Of a stretch of DNA of 64,000 nt, positions 10,907 through 23,962 are shown piece after piece. Every line of letters begins with the position of its first letter. The first letter of the stretch is position 1. The translations under genes and the position numbers were made by a program. Under the pieces are notes generated by a model. The model did not search any database. It had not been told where the DNA came from and saw only the letters and a list, made by a program, of their open reading frames with translations. Origin of the DNA: Xylona heveae TC161 (taxonomy: Eukaryota > Ascomycota > Xylonomycetes > Xylonales > Xylonaceae); contig NW_017264196.1 of assembly GCF_001619985.1 (NCBI RefSeq), positions 1,860,001 to 1,924,000 on the forward strand, in the 5' to 3' direction.

Positions 10907-12995
10907 ATGGCACCGGCAATCTCGCTGACCGACCTCGTGTCGGCTCTCCCCAACGATGAGTCTTGGGGCCCGCCCGTCTCCGCTGAGACTATGGTTGATG
11001 GTGTGCCCTACGCCCCGTACTCCAAAGGCGACAAGCTCGGGCGCATGGCAGATTGGAATACCGAGGGCAAGGACCGCGAGAGAGGAAGAGCTGGCTTCCA
11101 GCGTGGCTACAGAGGTGCGTTTATTTCTGTCTCGATACTCTTACGTATCGTATCCAGTTCCAGTTCTGTGTTTTCTTCTCAAGCCGGAGATCATATTTGT
11201 CGAGAACCCGTGCATTTGGGCATGGCTATTTCTGTTCGAAAATCCTGCAAGAAATACTAGCTTTGAGGCAACATTTCCATCACATATTACTATAATCGGG
11301 AAAGAAACGTGGGCAAACTCAGGATGACCTGATTTGCCTTGGATTTGATTGTTTTATTGATGTTCAACATTTCAAGATAATTCATTTTTCGAATTAAGAC
11401 TGATAGGTGAACAGATCAGCAGGTCTACGGAGCTGGCAGTGGCAGCCTCTTCGCCGTCCAAGTTGCCGAAGACGAATCATCCTTCTCGGTCGTCGACAAC
11501 TCTCGTACTTCCACCAAAACTCGTGGTTTTGGTCGTGGTGGTGGCACTGTGTTCCGTGGCCGCGGTCAGCGGGGTGGCGCGGCTGCTCGGGGTCGCGGTG
11601 CCTTTCAGCGTGTTGGCGGACGCCAACAGGGCGGTGACCGCTATTCTGACAACCGTGGCGGTCGCGGCGGTCGTGGCCGTCGTTTCGGCTGGAGAGACTA
11701 CGACAAGCCCCAGCGCACTCGTGACTCTTCTGTCCAGATCAAGCCCGAGTGGCAGATGCTGGAGGAGATTGACTTCAACCGTCTGACCAAGTTGAACCTC
11801 GAGACGCCCGATGGCGAGGACCTCGACGGCTACGGATTCCTCTACTATTATGACCGCAACTACGACAAGCAGCCTGGAGCCAAGACTGCTGAGAAGAAGC
11901 TCAACATTGTCGACCGCGCCGCTTACAACGTCACAACCTCTAGTGATCCCGTTATCCAGGAGCTGGCCGACCGCAACGAGGCCACCATTTTCGCAACCGA
12001 CCAGATCCTGTCTATGCTCATGTGCGCTCCCCGGTCCGTCTACTCTTGGGACATGGTCGTCCAGCGCCAGGGTAACAAGATCTTCCTCGACAAGCGCGAT
12101 GGCTCGAGCCTTGATATGATCAGCGTCAACGAAAACGCTGCTGACGCTCCCCTGGAGACTTCCGAGGGCAACAAGGATTCGCTGAACAACCCCGGTGCTC
12201 TCTCGCTCGAGGCCACTTTCATCAATCACAACTTTGCCAACCAGACTGTCATCGAGAACGATGCCCAGAAGGTGCAGATGGCTCATGAAAACCCCTTCTA
12301 CAGCCCCTCTGAAGAGTCTGAGCCTGCCGCCTCCAAGGCGTACAAGTACCGCCGCTTCGACCTCTCTCTTGAGAAGGACGAAGAGCCCCTCAACCTCATC
12401 GTTCGTACCGAGCTTGATGCTGTTATGAAGAACAACATTTCCGGCGAGGACCAGTTCGTCACCATTCACGCTCTCAACGAATTCGATAACAAGGCCCAGG
12501 GAAGCTCCGGTGCACTTGACTGGCGCACCAAGCTCGCCTCTCAGCGTGGTGCCGTTGTTGCCACGGAGATGAAGAACAACAGCTGCAAGCTTGCCCGCTG
12601 GACTGCCCAGTCAATCCTCGCCAAGGCCGATGTCATGAAGATTGGGTATGCATCCTTCCCTTCTCCTCCGTCTTGACTGAACTGGATAATCTAACACTTG
12701 TAATAGTTTCGTCTCTCGTGCCAACCCCCGGTCGAATGATCGTCACGTCATTCTTGGTGTTGTCGGCTACAAGCCTCGCGAGTTTGCCAGCCAGATGAAC
12801 CTCAACATCTCCAACGGCTGGGGCATTGTCCGCACCATCGCTGACATGTGTCTCAAGATGCCTGAGGGCAAGTATGTGCTTGTCAAAGACCCTAACAAGC
12901 CCGTCCTCCGTCTCTACGACGTTCCCTTGAACACCTTCGAGGAGGAGGTTGAGGAGAAGGAGACTGTTGAGGAAGAGGAGGAGGAGGAGGAGTAA
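10907..12995 (+). CDS. Translation initiation factor eIF3 subunit D
   Basis: Three exons, 10907-11114, 11415-12645 and 12707-12995, encode 575 residues, the usual eIF3d length. The protein is a cap-binding subunit of the eIF3 complex on the 40S ribosome. Visible features are the conserved N-terminus with NDESWGPP, and an RGG-rich linker at about residues 105-165 (repeated RGRG/RGGRGG). The large cap-binding fold follows, with [35 protein letters not shown] and [15 protein letters not shown]. The C-terminal block has [20 protein letters not shown], and the tail is poly-Glu. Intron 1 is long (300 bp) and sits in the N-terminal linker, restoring [11 protein letters not shown]. The start is the first ATG; no ATG lies in frame upstream. 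Confidence 0.96.
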
Positions 12996-14131
12996 ATTTA
13001 TCCTTAATGGTCGATTTATCCGGTTTTCTTTGCATCTTTTGGTAAAAAAAATTTTATGAACTGTCCTGCGGATAGGGAGTAAAAGCTTGTGGACTCTTTT
13101 CGTAGAATAGATTGATGATGACAAAATAATCTGGTTCTGTCTGAGCGAGCCAAAATTGGCGGGAAAGGAATCTTATGGGTATTATTACTGCTATAATTTA
13201 ACTGACCTGATGTATCGATGGCATTAAAGTGTTACTTTCAATTCCACGTGGAAGCATCCGTGATGGATAATCTGTGACGGCATTCTCCGACATTCACACC
13301 TGTTTGTCCGGCGGGCGCGTGCCTTTGTGTCGTCGGCACGTCGGGGGTTTGGGGGGGATGCGGCCGACAGGCGGATGTTTTGTCTCTACCCAACTCGGAG
13401 CTATACAGACACCAACCAACAATTATCTAATAGTGCATGTCCCTGGAGAGCCAAACGTGGCTGAATTGTTTAGCCAATAGAAGAAGTATCTCCTGGGCAT
13501 TGTATTATTACTCGAAGAAATAGAGAATCACGTTGCAAGCTTTCGAGAACGCCTCTCGTCAGGAACGCGGGAATCGGCTCCGCCGCCTATTAATTGACGA
13601 ATATCTGTCGACTTTATATACCTGTCATCTCAGCTCACAAATATTTAAGGAGTTGCAATTTCGTTTCAAAGGGGCATTGCGAAATCACTACTATTTCAAG
13701 CACAATATTATTCTATGGACTGCCGCCGAGCTCGTCAACAAGTAGATGTCATATTCATCCAAGTCCTCTTAAGAATAACTTACGCGACTCGAGCGACTGT
13801 GAAATAAGCCAGACGCGATACTTCGAATACAGTGGACATAAAACGAAGCAATTTGGCTAGCTGGATAATATTACGCTCAAGCTTGCTACGAGGAGCCCGC
13901 TATCCAACATTGAATACTGCAGGTGGCAGTTTTCCCTGAGCAAGTCTCGAGGGCAAATTCTGACAAGAGGGGGAAATAGGAAGACTTAGGGAGCCATATT
14001 TGGAAGCACTGGCAACACAAGGGGATACTGCTGGTATTGACGCTTTGTATCCATATTCGGCAGCAGGACTGCTGTGGAGCTGGGCACTCAATCATTGCTT
14101 TTGTGTAGAAAGTACATGAAGGATTGCCACT
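12996..14131. other. Intergenic region between eIF3d and uncA
   Basis: 1.1 kb holding the 3' UTR of eIF3d and the promoter and leader of uncA. No RNA gene or conserved frame was seen; short open frames have no family signature. Confidence 0.55.
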
Positions 14132-17100
14132 ATGGCTCCAGTTGGAGGTGGAAACATTAAGGTTGTTGTGAGGGTGAGACCGTTCAATAACAGAGGTAAG
14201 TGAGATATTGCGAAAATCCAGGAATCCAATCAACGAGTTGTGATGCGATATGTTGGGCGTTTGGAACCAATACCTCGCAGCACACACGAGTTGGGTTTAG
14301 GAAGAGGCTCCATTCTCGAGGGTTCCTGACAATAAATATAGAGATTGAACGACGCGCAAAATGCATTGTTCACATGAAGGACACCCAGACTGTCCTGACG
14401 CCTTCTGGAGAAGTCGAGAATCATGATCGACATCGCGGCGGCAAGCCGGCCAAGGGCCAAGGTGGAGATGGGCACAAGACCTTTGCTTTTGACAAGAGTT
14501 ATTGGTCATTCAACAAAAAGGACTCCCATTTTGCTGGGCAAGACGATCTCTTCGGAGACCTGGGTCGGCCATTGCTGGACAATGCCTTTCAAGGATACAA
14601 CAACTGTATTTTTGCGTATGGTCAAACGGGCTCTGGAAAATCGTATTCGATGATGGGTTATGGCGAGGAAGCAGGAGTCATACCCAGAATTTGCCAGGAC
14701 ATGTTTGAGCGAATCGCGGGGTTGCAACAGGAGAACGGAAACCTAAACTGCACCGTCGAAGTCTCATACCTGGAAATCTACAATGAACGTGTCCGCGACC
14801 TGCTCAACCCTTCGACGAAGAGCAATCTTAAAGTTCGTGAACACCCGTCAACTGGACCGTACGTGGAGGATCTAGCCAAACTGGTCGTTCGCTCGTTTCA
14901 GGAGATTGAGAACCTCATGGATGAGGGTAATAAGGCGCGAACCGTAGCCGCGACGAACATGAACGAAACATCAAGTCGTTCTCATGCCGTCTTTACGCTG
15001 ACGTTGACTCAGAAGCGTCACGATGTGGAAACAAGCATGGACACCGAAAAGGTTGCCAAAATCAGCCTCGTCGATTTGGCTGGCTCAGAACGAGCAAATT
15101 CAACCGGAGCAACTGGAGCACGATTGAAGGAAGGTGCAGAGATTAATCGTTCCTTGTCCACTCTCGGTCGTGTAATAGCGGCTCTAGCGGACGTGTCCGC
15201 TGGGAAAAAGAAGAATTTGTCCATGGTTCCATATCGTGACTCGATTCTAACATGGCTGCTCAAGGATTCGCTAGGAGGTAATAGCATGACTGCCATGATT
15301 GCTGCCATCTCTCCCGCGGATATCAACTATGAAGAGACCCTTTCGACATTAAGATATGCTGATTCCGCCAAACGTATCAAGAACCATGCAGTCGTTAATG
15401 AAGATCCAAACGCGCGGATGATACGCGAACTAAAGGAGGAGCTGGCGCAATTGAGATCGAAATTAACCAGCGGTGGAGGTGGCGGAGGGGGCGTAGCTGT
15501 CCCTGCGGACGAGCAGTACGCGCCAGATACGCCTCTTGAGAAGCAGATTGTCTCAATAACCCAATTGGATGGTACGGTCAAGCGGGTATCCAAGGCTGAA
15601 ATTGCAGAACAGCTCAGTCAATCGGAGAAGCTGTACAAGGACCTTAATCAGACCTGGGAAGAAAAACTCCAGAAAACGGAAAAGATTCACAAAGAGCGAG
15701 AAGCTGCTCTTGAGGAACTTGGCATTAGCATTGAAAAAGGGTTTATTGGCCTTTCAACGCCCAAGAAGATGCCACACTTGGTCAATCTCAGCGATGATCC
15801 GTTGCTCGCCGAATGTTTGGTATATAATATTAAGCCTGGGACAACAACTGTTGGTAATGTCGAGACCGCTACCACAGCAGAGATACGTTTGAACGGGTCT
15901 AAGATCCTACATGAGCACTGCACGTTCAGAAACGTTGACGGGATAGTCACGGTTGTGCCGAACGATAATGCGGCCGTCATGGTGAACGGGTTACGTATTG
16001 ATCAGCCCAAACGACTGCGAAGCGGCTACCGTGTCATTCTTGGAGACTTTCACATATTCCGCTTCAATCATCCTCAGGAGGCACTTGCAGAGAGAGCAGA
16101 ACAGACAAGCTTGTTACGACACTCGGTTACGTCAAGTCAGATTGGATCCCCAGGACCTCGTACAAATGGGCATGAGAGGACCATCAGCAGGACAAACTCT
16201 GAACTTGAACTCGATAGCAGTGCGCCATCATCGCCTTTGCCTCGGCGATACGGAGAAGATTTCGACTGGTCATACGCGAGAAGGGAGGCTGCGCGAGCAA
16301 TTCTTGGGCCGGATCAAAAGATATCTGATTTGGCAGACGAGGAATTGGACCATTTATTTGAAGACGTGCAAAAAGCCAGGGCGTTCCGAAGAGGATTCCC
16401 AGAGAGTCGCCTAGAGCAGGAAGACGATAACGAGTCAGCGACTTCATATCCCTTCAGAGAAAAGTATGCTTCCACTGGGACAGCGGACAGTTTCTCTGCC
16501 GATACGGCTCTGACCTTCCCTTCTACCCCTCGGGAAGGTGAGGCTGATGATAGGCTGCGGGCGGCACACGAGGAGATGCAGAGTCAGCTCGGGAAGCAGA
16601 AGCAAGATTTTCAGGATGGGCTAAGGGAGTTGGAGACTACAGACACAAATGCCAGCGATGTTCAGGGCAAGGAGGGGCGCTTGGAAGAGGCTCTAAAGGC
16701 CACAAGGGCGGAGATGCAGGCACAGATGGAGCAGCAGAAAGCACAATTCGAGGAACGTTTGCGACAGATGAGCGAGCAGGATCCGAAACAAACAACGAAT
16801 CGCAATCTGCTGTACCGAGACAAGGAGCTTGCCGTGGCAAAAGACAGCTTCCAGCATTGGAGGCGCCGGAAATATGTACGCATGGCGGAATCCATTCTGC
16901 AAAATGCCGCGGTTTTGAAAGAAGCACAGGTAATGAGCCAAGCCATGGACAAGAATGTTGTGTTTCAATTTGCTATTCTTGACGTTGGACACACTTTTGC
17001 TTCGTCCTACGACCTAGTGCTCAGTGATATTGCTGGCGAGGATGACGAGGCATTAGACGATGCGGGCAAACCATGCGTTGGGGTTAGAGTCTTGGATTAT

Positions 17101-19414
17101 AAGAATTGTGTCATCCACCATTGGTCTCTAAAAAAGCTGGAAGACCGAGTGCGGTCGATGCGTCAGATGTATCAATATATTGATCGGCCAGAATACCTAC
17201 AGCATTTCCGGCTAGAGAATCCGTTCTCTGAGGCGTTTTTGCCAAGATACTCTCTTGTGGGCGACACTGATGTTCCTCTCACTGCAGTTTTTGAATTAAA
17301 AGTGCAAGACTTTGAGTTGGATATAATATCACCGTACACGTCGAACGTTGTTGGCATTCTCAAGTTCTCGCTGGAGCCATCCTCTGCGGAGGCTCCGTCA
17401 TCGACGCTGAAGTTCAACGTGGTGATGCATGAGATGACTGGTTTTGCAGAGCGCGAAGGAACGGAGGTACATGCACAACTTTTTGTACCAGGAATATCCG
17501 ACGAAGGCGGTGCAACCACGACGCAGATGATAGCTGACTTTGATGAAGGTCCTGTGAGGTTTGAGAGTGTTCATAGCATGAGCATACCACTCTCGAGTCC
17601 AAGGACGGCTTCGCTGCGGATAGCAATCTTTGCCAAGATTACACCGATGCACCTCGACATGCTGCTAAGTTGGGACGACATGCGCGATTCTGCGCCGCGG
17701 AGGAAGCAGAAGAAGAATGCTCGGATTCCAGAGACGGAATTTTATGCCGAGGAGCGGCATGATATCTTTTCAAGGCTGCAAATTTTGGAATTATCTGAGC
17801 AAGGTGACTACGTACCAGTCTCCGTATTGCAGAGTAACCCACTCGACGCTGGTGCCTTTCAACTCCACCAGGGTTTGCAACGGCGGATCGTCGTGCAGCT
17901 AACGCACAGCTCGGGCGATGCACTGGAGTGGAACAATATTTCACTGTTGCGCGTTGGAAACATTCGCCTCGTTGATCCGCTTGGCAAAGTTCCTGATCTC
18001 AGCCCTCCAACACCAGATATTCCTCTCAAAGTGTTTTCCGAGCCCGTTGTTAAGCAAAACGCCAATGGAACGAGCAATGTCACTATTTGCGGACAATGGG
18101 ACTCCAGTGTTCATGAGTCTCTCCTTCTTGACAGAGTGACAGCCGACAAATACCGCGTACAAATGACGATTCTATGGAATGTCCCGTCAGCCCGACTTAC
18201 GGAGCCGGTTGAGTTTTCATTAGATGTATCGGTACAGATTCAGCCGCGAGCTGCCCCTCAGCCATCCATATTCATGCAGCTCTGGAGCACTGTGCGGACG
18301 GTGCATTGCGTGGTGGGTATGTTCTCACTCGCTATCCGTCCGACGTCTGCGAAACGGGCCGTGGATCTATGGCGGATGAATACACAGCACGACTATGTCA
18401 AAGGAGAAGAATTGCTCACTGGCTGGGCCCCAAGAGGCGTGTCTCTTGTCAGAGATTACATCGCTGCACGGAAACGTAGACGAAGAGTTGCCGAGATTGA
18501 GACAGCCAGGGGCGTGCTTACGAGTAAAGCTCTGAGCCCTCCTGAACCTCGTTCTTCCTCCAGCGTTCCTCCATCTGATTCAAAGGATGCTCCCGTTCCT
18601 GCAGCCGAGAATAACGTACTCTCAGGAGCAGTAGATGGATCGGCAGATGAAAACGAGTCACAACTTGATCAAACACAGGAGCAAGACCAAAGTTTGCAGG
18701 ACCAGGACCTGGAGCAAACACTTTACTCTCCACACGAAGAAGAGCTTCTCAGAAAATATGTTTGTCTATGGCAAAGCTACCGAGACGACCCTGGCGAAAA
18801 GATTCTCTCACAACAAAACACGGAACCACCTCAACAAGGCGCCGCCTTTGCTCTGGGAACCCCGGATGGAGAAAATGCCGCTGGACCCCCAACTCTAGTT
18901 GCTGAGGTCCAGCACATTGCCAAAAAGTGAGTTCATCCTTGCATCGTAGATCAGCGACCTTTCCGCCTTTTTTGGGTCTACACATTTCCGAGACTCGCAC
19001 TGTCTGCAATTTGTTCCCAAACCAGCTGACAACCCTTTCTAAAATAGCCCCTCCGTCCTCAAATCCGGAACCCTATTAACCCCCAACGAGTCCAACACGC
19101 ACTGGGTCCGGCGACACGTCGAGCTACGCCGACCATACCTGCACGTCCATTCTGTCCCGCCAGATGGCGACGGCGACGAAATTGACGCCATCAACCTGAG
19201 CAACGCGCGCGTCGATCACCAGCCGCAAATTGCAAAACTGCTTCGCGGAAGACAGAATGTGTTTGCCATTTACGCTCCGCAGAATACATTCCTCTTTGCG
19301 GCCCGCACCGAGCGTCAGAAGATTGAGTGGATTCTGAGAATCGACCAGAGCTATTTTGGTAATGGAAACGGCAGTGGGAGTATGAGTGGTAGTGAGTACG
19401 AGGGCGAGCAGTGA
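14132..19414 (+). CDS. uncA: Kinesin-3 motor protein UncA (Unc-104/KIF1A family)
   Basis: Three exons, 14132-14195, 14342-18926 and 19048-19414, give 1671 residues, close to Aspergillus UncA. It is a plus-end vesicle/endosome motor on microtubules. The motor domain covers about residues 1-375, with P-loop GQTGSGKS near 115, switch I NETSSRSH near 228 and switch II DLAGSE near 266. It is followed by the kinesin-3 neck. The FHA domain is at about 510-605 and a coiled coil at about 755-830. A KIF1B-like and DUF3694-type region follows (about 1000-1345). The pleckstrin-homology domain at about 1550-1650 is encoded by the last exon and binds membrane phosphoinositides. Exon 1 encodes only the start of the motor (KVVVRVRPFNNR). 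The 146-bp intron 1 joins it to EIERRAKCIV in frame. Confidence 0.96.
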
Positions 19415-19895
19415 ACTGAACAGCCACCGGTAGATGACACTGCTTGGAGTGATTTAATACCCTTTTTTCTTCCTATTTACTAGTGGCTTATTTCTGTCAT
19501 CTTTTCACTTTTATCTTTCATCTATCTTCTATTCCTTCTTCATTTTTTCCTTCTTTCATTCACCTGACATCTTCGTCCCTCTCTCCCCCCTCCAACCCCC
19601 TTCTTGTCCCCTTCTTACTCAGAAGAGCAAAGACGGGGGTCGTTGATTTTACACACCCCAGCGCATTTGAGCGTCCCAGCATCTCAGCAACTGCCATCTA
19701 AGCATCTCCGCATCATTTGTCATCTTTACTGCATCTTTCTGCATACTATATAAACTGCGCCATCTAGACTCACCCACACACGCCCATACGCCACGAGGCA
19801 GATATACACCTATCTTATTCTAGAAACTACTCTAGGTAGCCACAGCGGATATCTACAAACTGAAGAAATAAAAGCACTTGATAAAAAAAAAAGGG
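19415..19895. other. Convergent 3' region between uncA and trm5
   Basis: About 480 bp, T/C-rich on the + strand near uncA. It contains both 3' UTRs and a short A-run near 19885. No gene seen. Confidence 0.6.
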
Positions 19896-21834
19896 CTAAA
19901 CTTTTCTAAACGCCACTTCCCGTGGTAATCTGAAACTCGCGCAAAACATTCTCTTCTGCGGCGCCACGTCGCGGACATCGTGAATGACCAGCTCGTCGCG
20001 CTCGCTCACGGGACTGGCGCCGCCCTCGAGCACCCGGCCCTTGGGCGCGACGAACGCGTGGCCCAGCTGCGCCGAGAGCTCGGCGGCGATTTTGACGTAC
20101 GCGTCCTGGTTGTCGTCGGATTTGGTCGAGAAGCAGTGCACGTGGATCATGGGCAGTTGTGCTGTCGATGGCGCGGTAGCGGCATCGGCAGCGGCGGCCC
20201 CAGAGGTAGCGGCGGCGGCGGCCCCAGAGGTAGAGGACAAAGGAGAGGAAGATGAAGAAGAAGGATCGGGCTCAAATAGGTCCTCGTGGCCGGCGTAGAC
20301 GCCGATAAAGGCGGGCAGGAAAGAAGTAGCTGTCGCGGGGAGGTTCATGACGTAGTGCTGGAATGTGCGCGGGAGTTTTATCCTCTTGATTTCTTTGGGG
20401 GGCTGAGGGACGACAGGACCAGTACCACTGCCTGCATTGGCCTTACTGCCTGCACTGCCTGCACTGCTCGCTGCGCTCGCTGCTTTAAGCTCGCTGCGGC
20501 GCGGAGGTTTACTCATAATCACAACATCAGACTGCGGATCCTGCGCCGCCTGGAGAAGCTGTTGCGCCGAGGAGCGAATAAACTCCATGCCGTCGCCGCA
20601 GAACGCGCGGACATACGGGGAGACTTTATTCCGGGCAATCGCGTCGGACAAGCTGGCGTAGCTGGCCGGGTTGAGATCGTTGGCCCAGACAAAGACGCCG
20701 CGCTTGCCGGCGGGGACAGCAAAGGGGCCGACGCCGGCCATGACGTCGCACACCGCGGAGCCCGGCGCAAAGGACTCGACGAGCCGGCGGTGTTCCGTGT
20801 TGAGCCGGCTGTTCCAGTACACGGCGCTGTAGTCGAAGTGGAACGTGCAGTCGCCTTCCTTGACGACCACGTCGAGCGACGGGTCTCCGGCCAGAAGCTC
20901 GTACGAGAATGTGCGGTACTCGGACACGGTGCCGACGTCGTCGGTCTTGTTGATGACTGTGCGCACGGACGGGTTCTTGTCCACGAGCACGCTGGCGATG
21001 AGGTGCTTGTATGGCAGGTACGCCGGGCGCAGGTTCAGGTGCGCGACGTGCCCGACGATGCTGAAGCCCGTGGGAAGCTCGTCTTGTTCGTCCTCGGGCA
21101 GGATCGAGGTCATGATGTCGTCTATGTGCGGTTAGTGTAAGTGGTATGCAGAATGCGTATCCAGTTGTGTATGGAAGGAGGAGGGGAAGAAGGGAGGGGG
21201 TAGGGAAGATGAAGGAAAAGAGGTTAAAAGACGTACGATATGTCCAATACTCGTATTCTAGCTCAAGATTGTACGGAATGACACGCACGCTTTCTGCTTG
21301 CGCCAGCTCAGTGAGCACGGGGCCCCATGTGGATGCATCTGTCGGTACCATCAGCATATGCCATCCTTCATATATAAAACCAATCAACGAGTCTACAAGG
21401 GAGAAACGCCTCCCTCGGCGCTCTAACAAGGATTGCATACCATTATGTCTAACTTCTGGTTCCAAGAGCAAACACTTCTTGCCCTGGGCCGCAATCTCGG
21501 GCTCCGGGTCCGGTCTGATAATCGTGATGCGGTCCAGCTGGAGCGCCTCTCTGCTCTTCTCCAGCGCGGACCGGCACTTGGCAATGTTGCGGTTCTCGAG
21601 CACCCGTGCGGCAGAAAGGGGGACCGTTTTGCGGAAGAAAGGCCGGTCTAGCACGCGCATAGCGCGGTTGATTGGCGGGCGGAACATTTCCTCTCTGGGT
21701 ACCTCTCTTGTAGACTTTTCTGCTGTCCCATCAAATGTCTCTGTCGATTTCTTTTGTATCGTCTCGCTTGGCGATGTTGCCGTCTGGCTGTCGGGCTGCT
21801 CTGGCTTCTGTTTCTTCTCCGGAGGCGCACTCAT
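19896..21834 (-). CDS. trm5: tRNA (guanine-37-N1)-methyltransferase Trm5
   Basis: Three exons read on the minus strand, 21834-21441, 21338-21237 and 21121-19896, give 573 residues. Trm5 transfers methyl from SAM to G37 next to the anticodon, which prevents +1 frameshifting. N-terminal residues 45-130 match the Trm5/TYW2 D1 region (PPINRAMRVLDRPFF). Residues 130-180 contain RVIPYNLELEYEYW. The class I SAM site follows, with HFDYSAVYWNSRLNTEHRRL, DVMAGVGPFAVPA and WANDLNP. FQHYVMNLPATA is the NLPxxA motif. Two low-complexity Ser/Ala insertions sit in the catalytic C-terminal half. The 102-bp first intron contains no stop and keeps frame, so an unspliced reading looks open. Excising it restores VRHNDASTWGPVL. 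No obvious mitochondrial targeting peptide is seen. Confidence 0.94.
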
Positions 21835-23962
21835 GTAGCCCTACATATGTTCGGAGTGTTAGCCATACGCTTTCCCTCCAAGCTTATACAGAAAAGCCCT
21901 GTCACGATTTCTTGCTCCAACGGCATTGGGCCCTTTCCAAAGGAAAGTAAGAATTCAAAGACTAGTACGAACCTGTTGCGCATCCATTGGAGGTATCCCG
22001 ATAGACCCAAATGAAGAATCAATGTCTCAACAAAATTCTAGAAAACACAAGACTCTATCATGTCATATCATGTCTTGTAAATGCAGTCTTCTTTGCTTCT
22101 GCCCTGGTGTTGGCGCTGTTTGCTGGGTTCAGCACAGTATATCGGAGGTTTCTACCGCTCCCCGCGATATCAACTTTAGAACACCCTGCGAAATTTTCCA
22201 GTCAGCGATATAGACCATTAGCGCGGTTTCCTATACCTAATTCTGCTCGTTGTCCCTCGACGTCGCAGTTACAGACGCGCATACATCAATGCATTTGACA
22301 CTACAACTCCAAGAATAGTCTTAGATGAGACTCACTGGTTCTTGTCAAAATGATACGAGGGTAGCTAAAAGGAAGCAAAAAACATATAATTCCATGTAGT
22401 TTGACATTACAACTCCAAGAACATTCTCAAACAACACTCGCCTTCTTTCTTTATTTTTGCTTTACTTTTCCTTTTATCAAAGATCGCACAAGACAATTAA
22501 AATAATAGATGCCTATAAAAAAAAGCATGACTAAATAAATGGGTATAAAACATAGCAGCCGAAACAGAAACAAAAACAAAAGGTTAAAAACAAAGGACAA
22601 AAGAACCAAAAAAAAAAAGGAAAAACATACAACAGCGGGGATTCGCTGGTCGTCACCGACCCAACTACTAGTCCGCCGATCTGAGGCTTATGTATGGCAG
22701 AGCGGACGGGATGCCCAGTTCTCCTCAGTCTATGGTCGTATGTACTCATTTGTTCTTTACTAGAAACTATATCCCATTCCCCTCGCATAATTCAATCTCA
22801 TAGTTCCGTGTCATTTTGACATTGCGTCCGGCAGGGACCTTCAGCACGGGGGCACGGGGGCACGGGTAGTCGAAATGTTGAAGAGTCCAACGATTTGACC
22901 AGGAAGTCGTGAATCTATTAACAAGAAAGACTGTAGCTAGAAAAAAGGGAATCACAACCTAAACTACTTCTAGAAAAGGTGGATGACGCTGAGATATGGG
23001 CCGAGTCGGTGGTCAAAGGGGTGAAAACAATAGCCAATATAGGTAGTTAGTGATTACAAATTCAAATTTGTATTGTCTTATAGAGTGATTAAATTGAAAG
23101 AAAGAGGAAAAAAGAATAAGCAGATAAGCCCGTCCCATCCGTCCGTTCGGCCGTCGTTCAAACCATCGTCAATCCATCTAAGGCGTCAAAAGAAAAAAAA
23201 AAGAAAAAAAAAAAAAATTCTCTCATCAGAAAAGTCCATCACACTTGCAGTTGACAACACATTGCAGATGCCACCCCTATTCTCAAGTTTCCAGCCCGTT
23301 TGGTTGCATTCGCGCAAAGAAACAACCAGACTAGCAGTCTCACAAGTGCAACTGTCACTTCAGTTCCATCCAAATAAACCACGGGAAGAGTTGAGAAAAG
23401 GACAAGACAATGAGTTGCATTCTTGACCTCGAGTCTAGGAGACAAAATTGCACTCCATACAATTTGCAATCTTGTGCCAAAGCAAGTCCATAAGCTGTCA
23501 AATTCGTGACTCGTGACGGTATGGTGCGGTGAAATAGTATATAAATCACAAGAGGTGAAAACGTGATAGAGGCGTAATACATGGAGTAAAGGGTGAAGGA
23601 AATAAAAAAGAGTCTCAAAACCGCAAAGCGCTGGCGTTATGAAGACGAAGAAGAGAAAGTTAGACAAAAGCAACCATACAATAGAACAAAGAGTTGGGGG
23701 TTTTGGAGTAAAGATGGAATCAGACGTCAAGGCACGCCTAATGTGAGACAGACGGCGTGGACGCATGGGTATAATGAGTTGTAAAAAAGCATGGGAAAGA
23801 AAAGAAGATGGGGGCCTGCAAAAGCCCGTCCCCTGAAAAAAAAAAAAAATAAAATAAAATAAAGAACATTTGAAAAACGCTACTCCTCCTGACAACAGTT
23901 TTGCGCTCAGGAAGCGCCAGACTGTGCCTTTCAACCGGGGTTGCACCCAGACGAATGGAAAT
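21835..23962. other. Intergenic region between trm5 and hapB
   Basis: 2.1 kb containing the trm5 promoter and the 3' flank of hapB. It has several A-rich runs (near 22600-22625 and 23190-23216) and a direct repeat pair at 22294/22400. A frame of about 318 codons on the minus strand overlaps the end of hapB but looks like translated UTR (see rejected items). Confidence 0.55.
22294..22421. repeat. Pair of 22-bp direct repeats
   Basis: TTTGACAYTACAACTCCAAG AA occurs at 22294-22315 and again at 22400-22421 with one mismatch, 106 bp apart in the trm5-hapB intergenic region. Function unknown. It could be a duplicated regulatory site or the footprint of a local duplication. Confidence 0.85.

Noticed and set aside
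11477-12469. 330-codon open frame antisense to eIF3d
   Set aside because: Same explanation: a shadow of strong codon bias, with no domain signature.
20286-21140. 284-codon open frame antisense to trm5
   Set aside because: It overlaps the catalytic exon of trm5 on the other strand; Arg/Val/Asp-rich shadow composition.
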